A stretch of DNA of 19,091 nucleotides from Bacteroidota bacterium (GTDB taxonomy: Bacteria; Bacteroidota; Bacteroidia; Chitinophagales; Chitinophagaceae): assembly GCA_023429365.1 (NCBI GenBank), contig JAEYVW010000338.1:1-19091 (forward strand). The letters run 5' to 3'. Of the stretch, positions 15,491 to 19,091 are shown in pieces. The translations under genes were made by a program, and so were the position numbers. How positions within the stretch are numbered: the stretch's first letter is position 1; each line of letters opens with the position of its first letter. The notes under the pieces were generated by a model. It saw only the letters and a program-made list of their open reading frames with translations. It did not search any database and was not told where the DNA came from.

Positions 15491-16648
15491 ATGTCAAAAA
15501 GAGATTACTACGAAGTTTTAGGTATTTCTAAGGGCGCCGGTGCGGATGAGATAAAGAAAGCGTATCGCAAAGTGGCGATGCAGTATCACCCCGACAGAAA
15601 CCCTGGTGATAAAGCTGCCGAGGAGAAATTTAAGGAAGCCGCCGAAGCCTATGAAATATTGAGTGATACTGATAAGAAGGCACAGTATGATCGCTATGGT
15701 CATGCTGGTGTAAGCGGCAATGGCCGTGGTCCGGGTGGTTTTGGCGGAGGAGGTATGAACATGGACGATATCTTCAGCCAGTTTGGTGATATTTTTGGCG
15801 ATGATGTTTTCGGTAGTTTTTTTGGCGGCCAGCGTCGTAGTCAGCGTGGCCAGGGAGTAAGAGGTAGCAATTTGCGTGTTAAACTCAAGCTTACATTTGA
15901 AGAGATCGCAAAAGGTGTCAGGAAAAATATCAAGGTAAAAAAATACGTGCATTGCGGTACTTGTTCAGGCTCGGGAGCCAAGGACAAAGGCAGTGTACAA
16001 ACCTGTAAGACCTGTGGTGGAAGTGGCCAGGTGAGAAAAGTGCAGAATACATTTCTTGGGCAGATGCAAACCGTTACTACCTGCCCCTCCTGCAACGGTG
16101 AAGGTACCACCATCACTGCGAAATGCGGAACCTGTAAAGGTGAAGGTCGGGTGTTTGGAGAAGAAACAGTTTCTATCGATATACCTGCCGGAGTACAGGA
16201 AGGCATGCAATTAAATGTAACCGGTAAAGGCAATGCAGGCGAAAGAGGAGGCTCTACCGGCGACCTGATCGTACTGATAGAAGAAGAGCCACATAAGGAT
16301 CTTCAGCGCGACGGTTTGAATGTGGCGTACGATCTGCATATTTCTTTTCCCGATGCGGTATCAGGTGTACAGGTGGAAGTGCCAACCATCGATGGCCGGG
16401 CGAAAATAAAAATACCGGCAGGTACTCAAAGCGGGAAAGTATTCCGGTTGAAAGGGAAAGGATTCCCAGCCGTCAACTCTTATGAAAAAGGTGATCAACT
16501 GATACAGGTAAATGTGTGGACTCCGCAATCTGTTTCGGCAGAGGAAAAAGCCGCGCTGGAGAAAATGAATCAGTCTCCCAATTTCCAACCACAGCCAGAC
16601 AAGAGTGAGAAAGGGTTTTTTGACAAGATAAGAGAGATGTTTTCATAA
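15491..16648 (+). CDS. dnaJ: chaperone protein DnaJ
   Basis: DnaJ delivers unfolded substrates to DnaK and stimulates its ATPase. The 385-residue protein is a complete type I DnaJ. The J domain spans about 4-69 with HPD at 33-35. A Gly/Phe-rich linker (70-125) follows, then four CxxCxGxG zinc motifs at cysteines 155/158, 172/175, 198/201 and 212/215. Two C-terminal substrate-binding beta domains follow, with VPTIDG and IPAGTQSG. The frame can be read from a GTG at 15467, but [11 protein letters not shown] is the standard start, so the ATG at 15491 is chosen. A hairpin overlaps the stop codon. Confidence 0.97.
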   Translation: MSKRDYYEVLGISKGAGADEIKKAYRKVAMQYHPDRNPGDKAAEEKFKEAAEAYEILSDTDKKAQYDRYGHAGVSGNGRGPGGFGGGGMNMDDIFSQFGDIFGDDVFGSFFGGQRRSQRGQGVRGSNLRVKLKLTFEEIAKGVRKNIKVKKYVHCGTCSGSGAKDKGSVQTCKTCGGSGQVRKVQNTFLGQMQTVTTCPSCNGEGTTITAKCGTCKGEGRVFGEETVSIDIPAGVQEGMQLNVTGKGNAGERGGSTGDLIVLIEEEPHKDLQRDGLNVAYDLHISFPDAVSGVQVEVPTIDGRAKIKIPAGTQSGKVFRLKGKGFPAVNSYEKGDQLIQVNVWTPQSVSAEEKAALEKMNQSPNFQPQPDKSEKGFFDKIREMFS

Positions 16649-16675
16649 TGAAGCCCGTGTAACGTGGTCTTCATT
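16647..16675 (+). terminator. hairpin overlapping the dnaJ stop codon
   Basis: AATGAAG (16647-16653) pairs with CTTCATT (16669-16675). After one C/T mismatch the stem continues inward with two GC pairs, two GU pairs and one GC pair around a TAA loop. No T tract follows, so it may be a weak or factor-dependent terminator, or an mRNA-stabilising 3' structure. Confidence 0.45.
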
Positions 16676-16753
16676 TGAACGGATATATTATAATCTGACT
16701 ATCTTAGCGAGAGCAGGGTCGGATCTATTAATCATTACAAATCATAACGATAT

Positions 16754-17446
16754 ATGAGTTTTAATTCTGAATTTGAAAAATACGCGGTCAAACACCGCAA
16801 TATTTCCAGCAATACATTGCATAGCTATGCCTCACATCTTGTCACTGCCATGACGCCAAACATTATTGAAGAGCGCCCTATGAATGTTGCTGTCATGGAT
16901 GTTTACAGCCGTTTGATGATGGACCGTATCATTTTCCTGGGCTACCCCGTTAATGATGAGATCGCGAATATCATTACAGCGCAGTTGCTGTTTCTCGACT
17001 CGGCCGACAGGGGCAGGGATATCAATATGTACATCAACAGCCCGGGCGGTAGTGTGTATGCCGGTCTCGGTGTGTACGACACCATGCAATATGTGAGCCC
17101 CGATGTGGCAACAATCTGTATCGGTATGGCAGCTTCAATGTCATGCGTGTTGTTGGGTGCAGGCACAAAAGGCAAAAGAGCGGCGCTCAAACATTCCCGG
17201 ATCATGATGCACCAGCCCAGCGGCGCCATCGGTGGCCAGGCCAGTGATATCGAGATCACCGTCAACGAGATCAGGAAATTGAAGAAAGAGTTGTATGACG
17301 TGGTAAATGCTCACACCGGCAAGCCGGTAGAGCAGATCGAGAAAGATTTTGATCGCGATAAATGGATGACCTCCGAGGAAGCCAAAGAATATGGACTGAT
17401 CGACGAAGTGTTGCTGGTCAACCACCGCAAGGAAAAGAAAGATTAA
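16754..17446 (+). CDS. clpP: ATP-dependent Clp protease proteolytic subunit (ClpP1)
   Basis: ClpP forms the tetradecameric serine protease chamber fed by ClpX. The 230-residue protein contains SPGGSVYAGLGVYDTM (96-111), the catalytic serine at 128 in GMAASMS, the histidine at 153 in MMHQPSG and the aspartate at 202 in FDRDKWM. Spacings match E. coli Ser97, His122 and Asp171. An N-terminal extension of about 50 residues with MTPNIIEERP is typical of the main Bacteroidota ClpP. It is followed after 53 bp by a second, divergent clpP, and then clpX. The 105-bp gap upstream shows only a weak promoter match: TTTG at 16674-16677, 22 bp, TATCTTAG at 16700-16707. Confidence 0.95.
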   Translation: MSFNSEFEKYAVKHRNISSNTLHSYASHLVTAMTPNIIEERPMNVAVMDVYSRLMMDRIIFLGYPVNDEIANIITAQLLFLDSADRGRDINMYINSPGGSVYAGLGVYDTMQYVSPDVATICIGMAASMSCVLLGAGTKGKRAALKHSRIMMHQPSGAIGGQASDIEITVNEIRKLKKELYDVVNAHTGKPVEQIEKDFDRDKWMTSEEAKEYGLIDEVLLVNHRKEKKD

Positions 17447-17499
17447 AACCTGTGGCAGAACCGCGAAAACATAATATTTAAGACCATTAAAAAAAGCAT

Positions 17500-18138
17500 A
17501 TGAACCGTAATCATTTTTTATACGCCGACTGGAAAGCAGAAGGCGAACCCGATGAAGAGGAGCAGGAAGAAAGGCCAAAATCGGATTTGATGATGTTCCA
17601 CAAAAAACTGGAAAAGTATTTTTTTGAAAGCAGGAGTATTTACCTCTGGGGTGTGGTAGATGATAAGAGCGCGAAGGATGTGGTCAGTAAAATGCTGTTG
17701 CTCGACAATGACAAAACCGGGGAAGAAATAAAATTCTTTATCAATAGCCCGGGTGGTGTCGTCACCAGCGGCATGGTCATTTATGATACTATGCAGTTGC
17801 TGAAAAGCCCGGTCAGCACTATATGCATGGGACTGGCAGCTTCCATGGGCAGCATCCTGCTCAGTGGGGGTAAGAAAGGAAAACGCTTTATTTTTCCAAG
17901 CGGTGAAGTAATGATTCACCAGCCTTCCCTGGGTGGTTTTATCAGGGGAGTAAGCACGGATCTTGAGATCCAGGCCCGACAGACCAAACGCGTTAAAGAA
18001 ATGGGCGCACGCATCCTGGCTGAAAATACCGGTAAATCCATCGAACAGATACTTACTGATTTCGATCGTGACTATTGGATGAATGCCGAGGAGGCAATCC
18101 AATATGGTATCGTTGACAAACTTATCAACAAGTTGTAA
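17500..18138 (+). CDS. clpP: second, divergent ClpP subunit (ClpP2)
   Basis: The 212-residue protein is a ClpP with a complete triad: S115 in GLAASMGS, H140 in VMIHQPS and D191 in FDRDYWM. The usual FINSPGG (80-86) is present. It differs strongly from the upstream ClpP1. It has a two-residue longer segment after the histidine and a different N terminus that is acidic and probably flexible (EGEPDEEEQEERPKSD, 14-29). It also has VVTSGMVIYDTM in place of SVYAGLGVYDTM. Paired ClpP proteins can assemble as mixed double rings in other bacteria, such as Mycobacterium; whether that holds here is inference. It is 53 bp after clpP1 with no promoter in between, so co-transcription is likely. A terminator-like hairpin follows. 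Confidence 0.93.
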   Translation: MNRNHFLYADWKAEGEPDEEEQEERPKSDLMMFHKKLEKYFFESRSIYLWGVVDDKSAKDVVSKMLLLDNDKTGEEIKFFINSPGGVVTSGMVIYDTMQLLKSPVSTICMGLAASMGSILLSGGKKGKRFIFPSGEVMIHQPSLGGFIRGVSTDLEIQARQTKRVKEMGARILAENTGKSIEQILTDFDRDYWMNAEEAIQYGIVDKLINKL

Positions 18139-18175
18139 TACGCTATTTATCAATTAATTATATTTCATTTGGTTA

Positions 18176-18210
18176 GAAAATCGTCTTTTTCGGGACGGTT
18201 TTCTATTTTT
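18176..18210 (+). terminator. intrinsic terminator after clpP2
   Basis: GAAAATCGTC (18176-18185) pairs with GACGGTTTTC (18194-18203) over 10 bp with one GU wobble, around an 8-base loop TTTTTCGG. CTATTTTT follows as the T-rich tail. Confidence 0.72.
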
Positions 18211-18211
18211 G
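18204..18211 (+). promoter_or_regulatory. candidate -7 box of clpX, inside the clpP2 terminator tail
   Basis: TATTTTTG is an exact TAnnTTTG match. No TTG is found about 19 bp upstream, where the sequence reads TCGT. The predicted start leaves a leader of about 45 bases before the clpX ATG at 18259. Confidence 0.45.
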
Positions 18212-18258
18212 TACCCGCTGGTTAAGCATAAATGGGCTGATGCCCGGATCCAATAAAA

Positions 18259-19091
18259 ATGGCTAAAAACATTTTACACTGTTCTTTTTGTGGCCGTAGC
18301 AGGGATGAAGTAAAAATCCTGATTGCCGGGCAGGAGGGGCATATCTGTGAGAACTGTGTTGAACACGCACGTGAGATTATAGAACAGGAATTGATGGTAA
18401 AGGACGACAAGAGTTCAGCTGCATCGTTTAAGCTGACCATCAAGAAGCCTCTTGAAATTAAAAAATTCCTCGACGAATACGTAATTGGCCAGGACGAGGC
18501 CAAGAAAGTACTGGCGGTAGCCGTCTACAACCACTATAAACGCCTGCAACAAAAAGGCGCGGACAATTCGGTTGGCAATAATGATGTTGAGATTGAAAAA
18601 AGTAATATCATTATGGTTGGCGAAACCGGGACCGGCAAGACCTTGCTTGCCAAAAGTATCGCCCGCATGCTCAACGTTCCCTTCGCTATTGTGGATGCAA
18701 CAGTATTTACCGAAGCTGGTTATGTGGGTGAAGACGTGGAAAGCATTCTTACCCGCCTGCTGCAGGTATGCAATTACGATGTGGCAGCTGCTGAACGTGG
18801 TATCGTTTATATCGATGAAATTGATAAGATAGCCCGGAAAGGTGATAACCCTTCCATTACCCGTGATGTAAGCGGCGAAGGTGTGCAACAGGGCATGCTA
18901 AAACTGTTGGAAGGTACCGATGTACTGGTACCACCACAGGGTGGTAGGAAGCATCCCGAACAAAAGCTTATCAAGATCAATACGCAAAATATTCTGTTTA
19001 TATGTGGTGGGGCATTTGGTGGTATCGATAAGATCATCGCCCGCCGGGTGCAGACCAATACCATCGGTTTCAACGTAGACAAAGAACAACA
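18259..19091 (+). CDS. clpX: ATP-dependent Clp protease ATP-binding subunit ClpX (5' part, cut by window end)
   Basis: The first 277 codons are present and the gene runs off the window. ClpX is the AAA+ unfoldase that feeds ClpP. The zinc-binding domain has C8, C11, C30 and C33. It is followed by a linker and [25 protein letters not shown] (72-96). Walker A is GETGTGKT (121-128), the pore loop GYVG (154-157), Walker B VYIDEID (183-189) and the RKH loop R230-K231-H232. The IGF tripeptide that docks on ClpP is at 269-271. The glutamate at 122 replaces the proline most common at that place. The gene is 120 bp downstream of clpP2, which fits a shared protease function. A terminator and a possible separate promoter lie between them. 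Confidence 0.96.
   Translation, partial: MAKNILHCSFCGRSRDEVKILIAGQEGHICENCVEHAREIIEQELMVKDDKSSAASFKLTIKKPLEIKKFLDEYVIGQDEAKKVLAVAVYNHYKRLQQKGADNSVGNNDVEIEKSNIIMVGETGTGKTLLAKSIARMLNVPFAIVDATVFTEAGYVGEDVESILTRLLQVCNYDVAAAERGIVYIDEIDKIARKGDNPSITRDVSGEGVQQGMLKLLEGTDVLVPPQGGRKHPEQKLIKINTQNILFICGGAFGGIDKIIARRVQTNTIGFNVDKEQ

Noticed and set aside
17518..18153. A 211-residue minus-strand frame opposite clpP2
   Set aside because: It is an exact shadow of clpP2, which has a full catalytic triad. The opposite frame shows no family signature.

Overview
The window looks like chromosome of a Bacteroidota bacterium, most likely from the Chitinophagaceae or a close relative. Three things support this. There are type IX secretion system (T9SS) genes: a giant PKD-repeat protein with a type B sorting tail, a PorP/SprF protein, and a small protein with a type A sorting tail. 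Several genes are preceded by the Bacteroidota promoter pattern TTG/TTTG - about 19 bp - TAnnTTTG. Purine-rich Shine-Dalgarno boxes are almost absent. No mobile element, CRISPR array, tRNA or rRNA gene is visible.

Region 1 (1-6035) is housekeeping. It holds the tail of a cob(I)alamin adenosyltransferase (+), a LolD-type ABC ATPase (-), a DUF2795 protein (+), the enoyl-ACP reductase gene fabI (-), recN (-), a C4 zinc-ribbon coiled-coil protein (-) and a Nif3-family protein (-). A bidirectional terminator separates DUF2795 from fabI, and another terminator follows the zinc-ribbon gene. Between fabI and recN lies a degenerate 7-bp repeat array that supplies recN's stop codon.

Region 2 (6203-13394) is an envelope and secretion region on the + strand. 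It has an exported DinB-like protein, a small lipoprotein, a 1456-residue PKD-repeat T9SS cargo, its PorP/SprF partner 7 bp downstream, and a small secreted protein that is almost only a T9SS sorting tail. The giant gene has no ATG/GTG/TTG start that keeps its evident signal peptide. The frame points to a CTG (or another rare) start at 7516.

Region 3 (13422-14594) is an RlmI-like rRNA methyltransferase on the - strand.

Region 4 (14846-19091) is a proteostasis block on the + strand: grpE, dnaJ, two different clpP genes and the first 277 codons of clpX. GrpE and DnaJ serve DnaK. ClpX unfolds substrates and passes them to ClpP. A hairpin overlaps the dnaJ stop codon. The clpP2 terminator ends in a T tract that is also a perfect -7 box for clpX.

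Several starts were moved inward from the longest open frame, using promoter position and family length (lolD, DUF2795, DinB, rlmI, grpE, dnaJ). I see no clearly new multi-gene system. The most unusual signals are the start of the giant T9SS gene, its regular cysteine-paired module array, the tail-only T9SS protein and the heptamer array.
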